Shown piece by piece: positions 10,223 through 19,633 of a stretch of 64,000 nucleotides of DNA. Positions within the stretch are counted from its first letter, which is position 1, and the number at the start of each line of letters is the position of its first letter. The stretch lies in the NCBI GenBank assembly GCA_037044975.1, contig JBAOIL010000039.1, positions 744,001-808,000 of the forward strand, read 5' to 3'. A program made the position numbers and the translations under genes. This DNA is from JADLHS01 sp020848635 (GTDB taxonomy: Bacteria; Verrucomicrobiota; Verrucomicrobiia; Limisphaerales; JADLHS01). The notes beneath the pieces were generated by a model. The model made no database searches. It was not told the origin of the DNA and saw only the letters and a list, made by a program, of their open reading frames with translations.

Positions 10223-13085
10223 TCACCAAAACCCCATCCAGGTTGAGTAACACGTTGGCCACCACCGTCCACGCCGCGGCTTCGGCGGCACTCAGGCCCG
10301 CTGGCAACGGACCAAGCGGGTTGGTCGAAAGTTTGACGGCCTCGCTTTCCGCGTCGCGATAGTGAGCCAGTTCCGATGCAAACAAGGCTTTCAGGGCGAC
10401 AATTTGCGACTTAGCCGGCGGGCGGACCAGCACCAGCTTCAAGCCAAAGCGAATGCGATCTTCAACGGTTGCCCCGCCTTCGCGCACCATCCGTCGGCCC
10501 AACGCCTGCGCCGCCTCGACGTAAACGGGATCATTCAACGTGACGTACGCCTGGAGAGGGGTGTTCGTTGGCAATCGCCGGAAGGTGCAACTTTCCCGGC
10601 TCGGCGCATCGAACGTCGTCATGCTGGGATACGGAACCGTGCGCCGCCAAACGGTGTAGAGCCCACGCCGATAACGATCTTCGCCTAGGCTCGTGGGATA
10701 CGCCCGCGCGCCGTCGAACGCCACCCGCCACAAACCATCCGGTTGCGGAGGATATACACTTGGCCCGCCCAACTTGTGACTGAGCAGCCCGCTCAAGGCC
10801 AGCGCCTGATCCCGGATCATTTCCGCGTCCAACCGCCGGCGGGAGGCGCGCGCCAGCAGCCGGTTGCGCGGATCCAATTGCCGGAGTTCCGGCGTAACCC
10901 GCGCCGACTGCTGATAAGTCGCACTCGTAACGAGCAGCTTCAGTAACTTCTTCCAGTCCCAGCCGGTGTCCTGCAGTTCCAAGGCCAGCCAGTCGAGCAA
11001 CTCCGGATGACTCGGCAACGAACCCTGCGTACCGAAATCCTCCTCCGTTTCCACCAGCCCGAGACCAAAAATCTGCGCCCAGAGACGGTTGGCCGTGACG
11101 CGAGAAGTCAGGGGATTCTCCGGACTCATCAGCCATTGCGCCACGCCCAGACGATTGGTCGGCAGGGCGGCTGACCACGCGTGAAAAGAAGCGGGAACGC
11201 TGGCTGATAATACTTCGCCCGGGTCGAGATAATTGCCCTTGTTCAGCAAACGCGTGACACGGCGTTTGTCCGCGGCCAATTCGCGCATGATCGGCACCTG
11301 CGACGGTTTGATCCCGGCGAGTTCTTTTTCCAGTGGCTCAATCTGCCGGCGAATGTCCGCCGTGGCATGCGCGTAGTTCTGGTACCATTGCAGCAACTCC
11401 TTCCGTTGCGCAGTTGATCTCTGTTCTGGTCCGATGGCCAGAAGCGCTTCGACGCTGGGCGGCAACGCGACTGACGGTAACGCCGATTCCGTCAGCGCCA
11501 GACGAAATCGTCCCAATGTATGCCGCTCGCCGAAGTTCTGAACCAGTTTGACGGTCACTTCACCCGCCAGGAGTGGCGCGGAGAATTCGAAAACGGCGGT
11601 TTGAGCTTTGGCATCGCTGCCGCCAATCGCCCAACCTTCCTTCCCTTTGGGGTTTCTTGCCACCAACTTCACCACATCAAAACCGTCCTGGCTATACGTG
11701 GCGGACGCCCGCTTCAAGGCCACCACCGCATCGTCCGGCTTCAATGTGGTGCTGGGGTTTGGCGCGATTGATACCTGCGTGGTCCAGACCGGCTGCCGGT
11801 TGCCGTCGAGTGCCTGCAAGCGAAAATTCGCCAACCGTTCACCAACCTCACCACCGGTTCGATTCCAAACCACGACAGAATCCAGAGTTCGCGCTTCACC
11901 GAGGTCCACTTCCCACCATGGATCATTCTCCGTTTTGGTGTGGGTTGTGGATTTTGCGGCTTCGTAATCGCCGTTCGTATTGCCGTCAATCGCCCGATCC
12001 GGCGGACCGTCAAAATCAACACTGGACTGCGACGCCCTGCCCTTCCGCGCCAGATTGTCGCTGCCGTGCCACACCTGCACTTCGGCGAGCGACAGAATTC
12101 GATCCTTGCCCGGCAGATCAATCCGGATAAACCGCGCCTGTCTGGCCATATTGCGCTCCGCCTTCAAGGAAATCCCCAGTTCATTCAGCACAAACTTCCC
12201 GCTGGCGGCCCGGCCTGGTCCGTTCCCGGGCAGTGAAGCATCCGGCAGCACTTCGAGCCGGAGCGCCGTAGCTTTGCCCAACGAAGAAGCGAACTTGACG
12301 GTGTAAGTGTCCTGGTCAGGTGAATTTGTGCCCGCAAGTAGAGATTGGTCTTCCAGTTTCGTGAATGTCGTGCCGCTCGCCGATTCAAATATGCCGGGTT
12401 CGAGCACCTTCCAGTTTCCGGGGGAGTGGCTTGCTTTTTCCCAAGCCGCGAACTCGCCAGCCAACACCGGATCCTCCAGCGAAATCCTCTCCTCCAGCGC
12501 CGCAATGTTGCGCTTCAACTGCGCTGTCCTAGCGCGCTGCTCCTGGGTTGGCCAGGACACCAACGGTTGCTCGTCAGGTTGGTCGTTATCCGCGGTTTGA
12601 TTAAAGAACGCGTAGAACTGGTAGTATTCCTTCTGCGTGATCGGATCGAATTTGTGCGTGTGACATTGGGCGCAGCCCATCGTCAGTCCCATCCACGCCT
12701 GGAGGGTGACGTTGGCGCGATCCTTCACGGCGGCCACGCGCCACTCCTCATCATCGGTGCCGCCCTCGACGTTGGTCATCGTGTTGCGATGAAAAGCCGT
12801 GGCGACGATTTGCTCCTCCGTCGGTTCCGCGAGGAGATCACCGGCAATTTGCGCCACCGTGAATTGGTCAAACGGCAGATTGCGGTTGAACGCGTTGATG
12901 ACCCAGTCGCGGTACGGCCACGGATTATTCGCGCGCAGCGAATCCTGACCGTAGCCGTACGAGTCCGCGTAGCGGGCAAGGTCGAGCCACATGCGCGCCC
13001 ATTTCTCGCCGTAAGCGGGAGACGCCAGCAATCGATCCACGACTTTCTCGTAGGCATGTCGGCGATTGGTCTTTGACGAAATCAT
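10215..13085 (-). CDS. DUF1549/DUF1553 cytochrome-type protein, main part (3' fragment)
   Basis: This is the large downstream piece of a gene starting at 13692. It holds most of DUF1549 (VVDRLLASPAYGEKWARMWL, DLARYADSYGYGQDSLRAN) with a second CxxCH (GCAQCHTHKFDPI). A middle region resembles an F5/8 type C (discoidin) fold (GRASQSSVDFDGPPDRAIDG, then NDPWWEVDLGEARTLDSVVV). The C-terminal DUF1553 domain reads NPLTSRVTANRLWAQIFGLG and LEDTGWDWKKLLKLLV-like segments. With the 5' part the corrected protein is about 1,158 residues, normal for the family. The discoidin-like insert suggests binding to glycan or surface. It is coupled to the DUF1501 gene by an 8-base overlap. Confidence 0.88.
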   Translation of the reverse strand: MISSKTNRRHAYEKVVDRLLASPAYGEKWARMWLDLARYADSYGYGQDSLRANNPWPYRDWVINAFNRNLPFDQFTVAQIAGDLLAEPTEEQIVATAFHRNTMTNVEGGTDDEEWRVAAVKDRANVTLQAWMGLTMGCAQCHTHKFDPITQKEYYQFYAFFNQTADNDQPDEQPLVSWPTQEQRARTAQLKRNIAALEERISLEDPVLAGEFAAWEKASHSPGNWKVLEPGIFESASGTTFTKLEDQSLLAGTNSPDQDTYTVKFASSLGKATALRLEVLPDASLPGNGPGRAASGKFVLNELGISLKAERNMARQARFIRIDLPGKDRILSLAEVQVWHGSDNLARKGRASQSSVDFDGPPDRAIDGNTNGDYEAAKSTTHTKTENDPWWEVDLGEARTLDSVVVWNRTGGEVGERLANFRLQALDGNRQPVWTTQVSIAPNPSTTLKPDDAVVALKRASATYSQDGFDVVKLVARNPKGKEGWAIGGSDAKAQTAVFEFSAPLLAGEVTVKLVQNFGERHTLGRFRLALTESALPSVALPPSVEALLAIGPEQRSTAQRKELLQWYQNYAHATADIRRQIEPLEKELAGIKPSQVPIMRELAADKRRVTRLLNKGNYLDPGEVLSASVPASFHAWSAALPTNRLGVAQWLMSPENPLTSRVTANRLWAQIFGLGLVETEEDFGTQGSLPSHPELLDWLALELQDTGWDWKKLLKLLVTSATYQQSARVTPELRQLDPRNRLLARASRRRLDAEMIRDQALALSGLLSHKLGGPSVYPPQPDGLWRVAFDGARAYPTSLGEDRYRRGLYTVWRRTVPYPSMTTFDAPSRESCTFRRLPTNTPLQAYVTLNDPVYVEAAQALGRRMVREGGATVEDRIRFGLKLVLVRPPAKSQIVALKALFASELAHYRDAESEAVKLSTNPLGPLPAGLSAAEAAAWTVVANVLLNLDGVLVNG

Positions 13086-13692
13086 CCACCTCAGCCGGTG
13101 CCGGGGGCAGGCCGATCAAGTCCAGGGAAAGTCGGCGAATGAGCGCATAGCGATCCGCCGGGGGCGAAGGCTTCAGTTTGCTGGCTTCCAACCTGGCCAG
13201 AATGAACCGGTCAATGGCGTTTCGCGGCCACGCCTGATTCTTGATTTTTGGCAGCGCGGGCCGCTCGGGTTTGACGAACGCCCAATGGCCGCCGTAGGGC
13301 GCGCCTTGCTGCACCCACTTCTTTAGCAGTTCAATTTCCGCCGGCGTCAACGGATGGCCCGTCTTGGGCGGCGGCATGATTTGTTCCGGATCGGGGTTGG
13401 TGATGCGGAGGACCACTTCGCTGCGTTTCAAATCGCCTGGTTTAATCGGAAAAATACCATCGCGTTCATGCGTCGCCTGCTCGCGCACGTCGAGGCGCAG
13501 CTTGGCTTTGCGTGCATTCGCGTCCAACCCATGACAGGAAAAGCACTTTGCCGAAAGCACCGGCCGGATTTGCGAGTTAAAATCAACCGGCGCCTTCGCC
13601 TCGGCGCTCGCCCACGGGCTTCCCAGGACGAGCACCCAACCGACGAACAAATGTCCTAGGGATCGCCGGAATGATGACCGCATGCAATTCAT
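13057..13692 (-). CDS. DUF1553-type protein, N-terminal cytochrome (PSCyt1) part (5' fragment)
   Basis: Signal peptide-like start (RRSLGHLFVGWVLVLGSPWA), then the planctomycete cytochrome C domain with CFSCHG (residues 50-55) and QIRPVLSAKCFSCHG context, MPPPKTGHPLTPAEIELLKK, and the opening of DUF1549 (RRLSLDLIGLPPAPAEVDDF). The frame is lost around 13056-13060: one extra base in the stretch encoding DQSP..AYEKVV moves the continuation into the frame of the 10215-13085 fragment. Starts at 13692 and 13683 are both possible. The haem c motif places the protein outside the cytoplasm. Confidence 0.85.
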
Positions 13693-13815
13693 TTCTTCAA
13701 GCAGGAGTACAAGGCGTTAGTTTACAGCGAGCCACGAAAAAACAAATCAAAATCCGATTGGAATGAACCCCGACTGGGGGGAAGCAGCGTGAGGCGTTTG
13801 CTGGAGCAAGGGCGG

Positions 13816-14217
13816 CTAACGGCGCTTGCTCTTCTTCAACAACTCGTAGGCGCGAATGGCATTGGGATCGCCGGCTTGGACCCCTGCGATCAATTTGGCT
13901 TCCAAGGCCATTTCTGAGTTGTACACAGCCGTGCCTTGCTGTAAGGTCAGGTTCTCCCGCGCCTTGATCACCGTGAGTGATTGTACCGCCTGCTCGTAAT
14001 TGGCGGTTTCCAGCGCCTCAGAAGCGACCTTGGCGGTTTGCTTGACCTCTGCGTTTGCGCCGGTGAAAGCCTGTTGAAGCTGGGACGCCGCCTCTTTTGG
14101 CGGCGGCGGCGTGGCAGCCACGGTGATCTCCTTGTCCGCCTTGCTGCATCCGCTGACAGCGAGGAACAAAACGAGGCTCAAACCGCAGGCGACCGAGGAA
14201 CTACATGATACTTTCAT
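13816..14217 (-). CDS. Small putative lipoprotein
   Basis: The ATG at 14217 (MKVSCSSSVACGLSLVLFL) is chosen because it opens a lipoprotein signal peptide with lipobox LAVSGC at about residues 19-24; the upstream in-frame ATG adds 14 unlikely residues. The mature part is about 110 residues, helical and Ala/Glu-rich (AASQLQQAFTGANAEVKQTA) with a basic end (LLKKSKRR). No family is recognised. It sits between the DUF1553 operon and the prepilin-like gene, all on the minus strand. Confidence 0.7.
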   Translation of the reverse strand: MKVSCSSSVACGLSLVLFLAVSGCSKADKEITVAATPPPPKEAASQLQQAFTGANAEVKQTAKVASEALETANYEQAVQSLTVIKARENLTLQQGTAVYNSEMALEAKLIAGVQAGDPNAIRAYELLKKSKRR

Positions 14218-14255
14218 AGCGAGATTGTCCGATGACTGTGTTACAAGATTCCAAC

Positions 14256-14999
14256 TCAATCCCCCTTAGGGCTGCCGGGATTACACCACATGCGGCCGGG
14301 GCGGATGCCTGGATAGCCACCGATGCCGGCCTCGACGGCGTACTTGGTGAATTTTATGAACTCGGTCTGGCCACCGAACATACCCATCACGATCCCGCCA
14401 TTGTGCCGCTGGCTGGCACCTTCGTCCGGGCTACTGGCCACATTGTCGTAATTTGAGGGTAAATTTTCATTGGATTCCCAATAAATCATGGCGTCCGGAC
14501 GAAACAGCGCCATTTTGTAACTGACGTAAGGCACCACCGCAGGCGTTGTCCCAAAGCCCGAAACCGAGCCATTCATGGTATAACTGCAAACCTTCATCTC
14601 GCGCTGCTTGAAGAAAATGGTGTTCGTATTCTCGATGGGACACCAATAAATCGCCGATGATTTATGGTAGGGCCAAAGTTGCCCCTGGGAAACGTCGAAT
14701 TGGTTGGTTGAGTTGGAAACGCGCATGTAGCACCAGTTGGCCTTGTTCATGGTGCCGGAACTCCAGGAGGTGTATGGCAGTATGTCATTGAAATCCGTAA
14801 CATACAGATGCGTACTCAACAGGATCTGCTTGATGTTGCCCAGGCACTTGATCCGCTGGGCCTGTGCTTTGGCCTTGCTCAAAGCCGGTAACAGCATGGC
14901 CGCCAAGATAGCAATGATGGCAATGACCACCAGTAATTCGATCAGCGTGAAAGCCCGGTTGGGGCGGGAAGGTTTTTGATTAACGAGTTGCGGTTCCAT
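14256..14999 (-). CDS. Prepilin-type N-terminal cleavage/methylation domain protein
   Basis: About 247 residues from the ATG at 14999 (an ATG at 15008 adds three). The N-terminal motif is RAFTLIELLVVIAIIAILAA followed by MLLPALSKAKAQAQRIKCLG, a very frequent verrucomicrobial and planctomycete variant with Ala at the -1 position of the prepilin peptidase site. The rest is a globular pseudopilin-like domain (LLSTHLYVTDFNDILPYTSW, QRHNGGIVMGMFGGQTEFIK). These proteins belong to large paralogous families in the phylum, possibly of type II secretion or surface function; no secretion genes are adjacent. Confidence 0.9.
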   Translation of the reverse strand: MEPQLVNQKPSRPNRAFTLIELLVVIAIIAILAAMLLPALSKAKAQAQRIKCLGNIKQILLSTHLYVTDFNDILPYTSWSSGTMNKANWCYMRVSNSTNQFDVSQGQLWPYHKSSAIYWCPIENTNTIFFKQREMKVCSYTMNGSVSGFGTTPAVVPYVSYKMALFRPDAMIYWESNENLPSNYDNVASSPDEGASQRHNGGIVMGMFGGQTEFIKFTKYAVEAGIGGYPGIRPGRMWCNPGSPKGD

Positions 15000-15008
15000 A
15001 ATCAACAT

Positions 15009-15852
15009 GCCTTTCGTCGAGGGGAGCTATCCGTGATAGGACCCGGTCGTCACCGGATCGCCGGCTCCCATCGGTCACCCAAACAAATGGTAATTTGTTG
15101 GACACGCGCAAAACTTAAAGCAAGTCTGCATTCCTCACAACGCCAAATTTCACGATCTACCCCAAGGGCGCGGGTTCGCTCCGTTCAGCCGTCAATCTTC
15201 TGCCTTCGGTCGAAAACCGTAGATCACGGACGCCGGCAGAAACAACAAGCCAGCACATAGCATGACGAGGTGCTGATCGCTCACCTTCGAGACAAGCCGT
15301 CCGCAACCGCCCGAAAAGACAAAGGCAGGGGTTTTAGGGAAAAGGGCTGCCGGCCGGAATGCTGTTTTCGCGCCAGATCGCTCACCCTCCCAAGTGGGGC
15401 CGCTTTACGCATCAAGCGCCGATTGAAAAGCAACGCGCCACAGGTAAATCGCCCAATCCCGTTTGGCTCGGGAATCGTCACTGGCAAGAAGCAAGCATTG
15501 TCAACCATCACTTGAACCCTGACCTCTGCCGCAATTGGGTGTGCTCGGTTGCGGATTTTCAGTTCGCCAACCGCCGACTTCCCGCCGCCGCCGACAGCGG
15601 CAAGAAACCGGAAAACTATCAACTACCAAGATGTTTGCGCGAAGAACAACACCCGGGTGAACACCGCGTAAGCCAGCACCGTAAGACTCGGCACCCGCGA
15701 GCGAGCTAAGCGGTCGCTGAGACGTCTGAAGCACGCACCGCCCAGCAAAGCCGCACTTCAATTGCGACGGCAATCTGTCCCAGAAGTTCGTGACAGTTAG
15801 GCTGCTCGCCATCGCCGTTGCCGAAATGACTTCGCCAATCTAGGCTGGCGGC
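15009..15852. other. Intergenic region with possible PEP-CTERM remnant
   Basis: About 840 bases without a convincing gene. On the minus strand a frame at 15281-15622 contains IPEPNGIGRFTCGALLFNRR at about 15413-15472, followed by LMRKAA. The order PEP, hydrophobic stretch, arginine cluster is that of a PEP-CTERM tail, but the helix is interrupted by polar residues and no signal peptide or domain precedes it. It may be the end of a decayed or frame-disrupted surface protein. The rest shows nothing I can name. Confidence 0.3.
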
Positions 15853-16143
15853 ATGGGTTTGAATGTCAAAGCTCGCCGCCGCTGGTTCGGAGTGCTCTGC
15901 CTGCTCGGCGCTATTGGAATGTTGGTAGCGGGGGAAACGGCGCTCAAAGGCCGGTTTTCGCCCATGGGATTTCTGCTCTACTGGACCGGTTGTTTCTTCA
16001 TCACCGCGCTTGCCGCAGTGATGGCCCTGCTCGACGCCGCCCGCGTCCGCACTGAGAGTCGCCACGAACAGCGCGCGTTGTTCGAGGAAACGCTACGCAA
16101 AATCGAAACTGAGAAGCGCTCGCGGGCAAGTAAACCGGGCTAA
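15853..16143 (+). CDS. Small membrane protein, hypothetical
   Basis: A 96-residue product starting MGLNVKARRRWFGVLCLLGA. It has two probable membrane helices (about 11-27 and 38-60, GFLLYWTGCFFITALAAVMA) and a charged C-terminal helix (ESRHEQRALFEETLRKIETE). The positive-inside pattern and charged coiled tail look like a real small inner-membrane protein; no named family is recognised. It precedes the SirB1 gene by about 200 bases. Confidence 0.6.
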   Translation: MGLNVKARRRWFGVLCLLGAIGMLVAGETALKGRFSPMGFLLYWTGCFFITALAAVMALLDAARVRTESRHEQRALFEETLRKIETEKRSRASKPG

Positions 16144-16343
16144 ACGGGTCCGTTCCGCCGCCCGGTTCAACCAACGGTGCGAGCTTCAACCATGTTCCGG
16201 GCCGGTCATGGATGAGCTTCCCCGCCACCGCAACCAAAGCCAATTCCACCCTACCCACTTCGGAGTTCCACCGGGGTCAATTCCCGCCCGGCCCTGAATT
16301 GTTGCCGCCGGCATCATGATGTTTATTGGGACAGCAAAAAGTA

Positions 16344-17215
16344 ATGCAAACTGCAACTGCGAAACAAAACTGGGGTCCGCTGCCTGAGGGTGAACGGACG
16401 GCGTTGATCAACCTGCTCGGCGACGAAGATCCGTCGGTGTATCAGGCGGTGCGGCAAAGGATCCTGTCCCTCGGCCACGACACCCAAGTCTGGCTCAAGC
16501 CCTGCCGCCTGAGCAGCGACCCCATGTTGCGCCGGCATGCCCAGGACTTGATCCAGCATTTTGATCGCGAGATTGCGGACGCGCGCTTCATGGCTTATTG
16601 CCTGCAGAACGAGGCGCAACTGGATTTGGAAACCGGCGCTGGCTCCTGGCGCAGACGCAGTATCCGGAGATCAACGCCACCGCCTATCGCGCGCTGCTGG
16701 ATGACTACGCCGGCGAACTCCGCGAATGGCTCGCCGCGAGCAATCCGCAGGAACGGCTGCTAACCCGGATCAACGAATACATTTTTACGCAACTCAACTT
16801 TACGGGCAACATGGAGAATTATTATGACCCGGAGAACAGCTTTCTGAACCGCGTCCTGGACCGGCGCACGGGCAATCCCATCAGCCTCTGCCTGGTTTAC
16901 ACCCTCCTCACCCAACGGCTCGGGCTGCCCGTCTGCGGTATTGGCCTGCCAGGGCATTCCCTTTGTCGCTATCAGACGGCGCTGGAGGAAGTGTACGTGG
17001 ATGCTTTCAACCTGGGTAAACTCCTGACGCGCAGTGATTGCATGGATCATCTCGCCCGCTGCCACCACGAGGGCCGCGAGGAGTATCTCAAACCGATGAG
17101 CGCGCGTCGGATGCTGGCCCGCATGTGCGGCAACTTGGAGCAGATCTATCTCGAACTCAAACAAACCGACGACGCGGCCCGCGTGCAGCGCTACCTCTTC
17201 GCCCTAACCCGGTAA
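16344..17215 (+). CDS. SirB1 family transglutaminase-like/TPR protein (frameshifted)
   Basis: The ATG at 16344 is preferred to an in-frame TTG at 16326. The first part (to about 16640) is the N-terminal helical region (LPEGERTALINLLGDEDPSV). The second part (frame running to 17215) has the SirB1 transglutaminase-like core: LLTRINEYIFTQLNFTGN, YYDPENSFLNRVLDRRTGNP, ISLCLVYTLLTQRLGLPVCG, IGLPGHSLCRY and a C-terminal tetratricopeptide segment. The frames join at GAWLLAQTQYPEIN if one missing base is restored near 16640; the corrected product has about 290 residues. The biochemical function of SirB1 proteins is not established, although Cys and His of the fold appear kept. Confidence 0.8.
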
Positions 17216-17236
17216 GCGAAGCGAAAGATCACCACG

Positions 17237-18376
17237 CTATTCCGGCAGCGAACGCCATTGCCGCTGCGCCACGTGGGGATCCACACGGGCCAGAACAAAA
17301 TACGCCCAGCGTTCCCGCAGCCGCGTCCAGAAGCTGCGCGCGGTCTTCCACTCGGCAACCTCGATCCGCCGCCCCTGGGCCTGCGCCGCGCGAAAAATCA
17401 CCCGGGCCTCGGCCACCAGGGCCGGATTTGTCAATCGTAGCATCAATTCGTAATTAATCCCCAGGCTGCGGGGATCCAAGTTGGCCGACCCGACATACAC
17501 CGCATTATCCACGAGGATCAGCTTCGCATGCAGCACCTGCGGCCCGTATTCGTAAATCTCCGCGCCGGATTTGAGCAAACGTTGATACAGACTGCGCGCC
17601 GCGAGTTGCGAGAAGGCCACATCCGATTTGCCCGCGAGAACGAATTGCACCGTTCCGCCGCGCCGCGCCACCCGCGCAAAATCCCGACGCAGCGACCGCG
17701 GCGGGAGAAAATAGGCGGCCATCACCTGCACCACACGGGCCGACGCGAGATCGGTGCGCAGCGCGCGACGGATCGGATTACGGCCCAAGTCCCGGCCCAC
17801 CCAGCAGCAGTTGTTCGCCGGCCGAAAGCACAGTATGCCGCCGCAGGCCACGCCGCCAGTGCAAGGGGCGTTTATGTCGGAAATCCGCTTGCGCAAACAT
17901 CTTGTCAAATACGTCAGCCAGCGCCAACGCCAGCGGTCCTTCAATCTGCAACCCCAAGTCGAGCCAGCCACGCGTCACACCGTCGCCCTCGTATTCCGTC
18001 GCGATATTGAAACCACCCACGAAACCCACTCGGGCGTCACAGACCAGCAACTTGCGGTGATCCCGAATTGCAAATCGGCTTAAGGCCAGGGGATTAAACA
18101 CCCGCACCGCCGCGCCCGCTGCCGTCAACGGCGACCAAAAATCACCCGGTAGTTCCATGGAGCCAACCGCGTCCACCAACACACTTACCGACCACGCCGC
18201 GCTGACGGGCCAGCACCAGCGCATCCCGAAAGCGCCGACCCAACGAATCGTTGGCAAAAATGTACGTTTCGAGCCGAATGGTTTCCGCGAGCGGCATCAA
18301 GGGCGGCAAGCAGGGCGGGAAATGCCTCGTCGCCATTCCGTAACCACTTCCAGGCGATAAGTTGGGACGACGACAT
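17237..18376 (-). CDS. Phospholipase D superfamily, cardiolipin synthase-like (three frameshifts)
   Basis: Pieces in three frames, read in order from the ATG at 18376 (MSSSQLIAWKWLRNGDEAFP), give a continuous Cls-like protein of about 378 residues: ETIRLETYIFANDSLGRRFR, SVLVDAVGSMELPGDFW, first HKD motif HRKLLVCDARVGFVGGFN, then RNPIRRALRTDLASARVVQV, and the second HKD motif HAKLILVDNAVYVGSANLD. Both catalytic His/Lys/Asp sets are intact. One extra base each near 18286, 18188 and 17783 breaks the frame. The family condenses phosphatidylglycerol to cardiolipin or transfers phosphatidyl groups at the membrane. There is no N-terminal membrane helix, so this is a ClsB-like rather than ClsA-like form. 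Confidence 0.85.
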
Positions 18377-18529
18377 GCCAGGACTCTAAACCGGCGCCGG
18401 GACGCAGGTAAACTCTCCAGTTAGCATCAGAGGCTGGGGAAAAGCCCCGCAGCGGGTGGAGTGCGTGCGACACGCCCAGGCTAGAGCGGTTCAGTAATCG
18501 CGAGGTCCGAGGCACGCCGACCGACCGCC

Positions 18530-19213
18530 TCAGGCGGCGGCGGGCAATTGCGGCAGCGACGCTGGCATCAATGAAACCATTCCCTGCGCAATGGCGAATC
18601 GAGTCAGGCCCGCAATCGAGTGAATGTCGAGCTTACGCATGATGCGTTCACGATGCGTTTCCACGGTGCGCACCCCGATCTTGAGCTGGCCGGCAATCTC
18701 CTTGTTGCTCTGGCCCTCGGCAATGTGCATGAGAACCTCCCGTTCCCGGCTCGTCAACCGCGCTGGTCCTGCGCTCTCCCCGTGGCCGCGCACCACCTGG
18801 TTGAGCGCCACGCGCGCCACGTCCGGACTGAAATGCGCTGTGCCCGCATACACCGCTTCAATGGCGTGGACGATTTCCTCGGGTGGGGCTTCCTTTAGGA
18901 CAAACCCGCGCGCGCCACATTGAATAATGCGCAAGGCGTACTCCGAATTGGAATACATTGAAAGGATCAGAACTTTGACCTGCGGCATTTCCCGGCGCAG
19001 CAAATCTGTCACGGCCAACCCATTCATCTGCGGCATGTCAATGTCCATCAACACGACATCCGGTCGCAACTCTCGCGTCCGGCTCAGCGCCTCGCGTCCG
19101 TCGCCCGCTTCACCGATGATCTGAATCGTTTGCTGGCGCGCAAGGCAACTGCTGATGCCGTGCCGCACGATCGGGTGGTCATCGGCGATCAAGAGTCGGA
19201 TTGGTTTGGTCAT
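18530..19213 (-). CDS. NarL/FixJ family response regulator
   Basis: A 227-residue two-domain regulator. The receiver domain has the acidic pair in LLIADDHPIVRHG, the phospho-acceptor Asp in DVVLMDIDMPQMNG and the Lys in GFVLKEAPPEE. The LuxR-type helix-turn-helix reads LTSREREVLMHIAEGQSNKE, IAGQLKIGVRTVETHRERIM. No kinase is adjacent, so it is an orphan regulator. A second regulator of the same class lies upstream on the same strand, separated by about 420 bases with a strong terminator, so the two are probably transcribed independently. Confidence 0.93.
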   Translation of the reverse strand: MTKPIRLLIADDHPIVRHGISSCLARQQTIQIIGEAGDGREALSRTRELRPDVVLMDIDMPQMNGLAVTDLLRREMPQVKVLILSMYSNSEYALRIIQCGARGFVLKEAPPEEIVHAIEAVYAGTAHFSPDVARVALNQVVRGHGESAGPARLTSREREVLMHIAEGQSNKEIAGQLKIGVRTVETHRERIMRKLDIHSIAGLTRFAIAQGMVSLMPASLPQLPAAA

Positions 19214-19633
19214 AGCATTACAACATTCTGAGGTTTACCGCCAGTCGCCCCCGCTCAACGGTGAAGCTCTTTCCGAGGCTGGCGAAAGTTGTGAACCCGC
19301 ACCCGGCAGGGCCGCGCGGCAAGGTGGGCATGTGCCGCAACAATCGTCGCTCCGATCAAAGTGAGCGCAGCGACGACGCTCATCCAAATCAATTGATTTT
19401 CTGGGTTCATTCTGCTCGGTCGGAGATCATCACGGTGATTCTCGCAACAAACTCATACACCGGCCCCCGAATCGCGACAACAAGGGCGCACCTGCGTTGT
19501 TCGTCCGGTGGAGTTGGGAATGAGTTCCCCGGGGCAACCCCGGGAGGGCACTGCCGACCAGCATCCGGCAAAGCAACAAAAACCCCGTTCTGACGTCGTC
19601 AGAACGGGGGAAACAGAACCGAATCCAAAATAT
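19214..19633. other. Intergenic region between two response regulators
   Basis: About 420 bases without a gene. Besides the intrinsic terminator entered separately, there is a second perfect hairpin at 19528-19544 (CCCGGGG, loop CAA, CCCCGGG). No open frame here resembles a protein. The region should contain the promoter of the downstream minus-strand regulator, but no clear -10/-35 pair was seen. Confidence 0.5.
19577..19610 (-). terminator. Intrinsic terminator of the upstream NarL regulator
   Basis: A perfect 12-base-pair inverted repeat at 19583-19594 and 19598-19609 with a three-base loop; the arms begin CCCCGTTCTGAC. On the minus strand it is followed directly by five T residues (19582-19578). 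It lies about 25-50 bases past the stop of the regulator at 19634, which is exactly where a Rho-independent terminator for that gene belongs. Confidence 0.88.
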
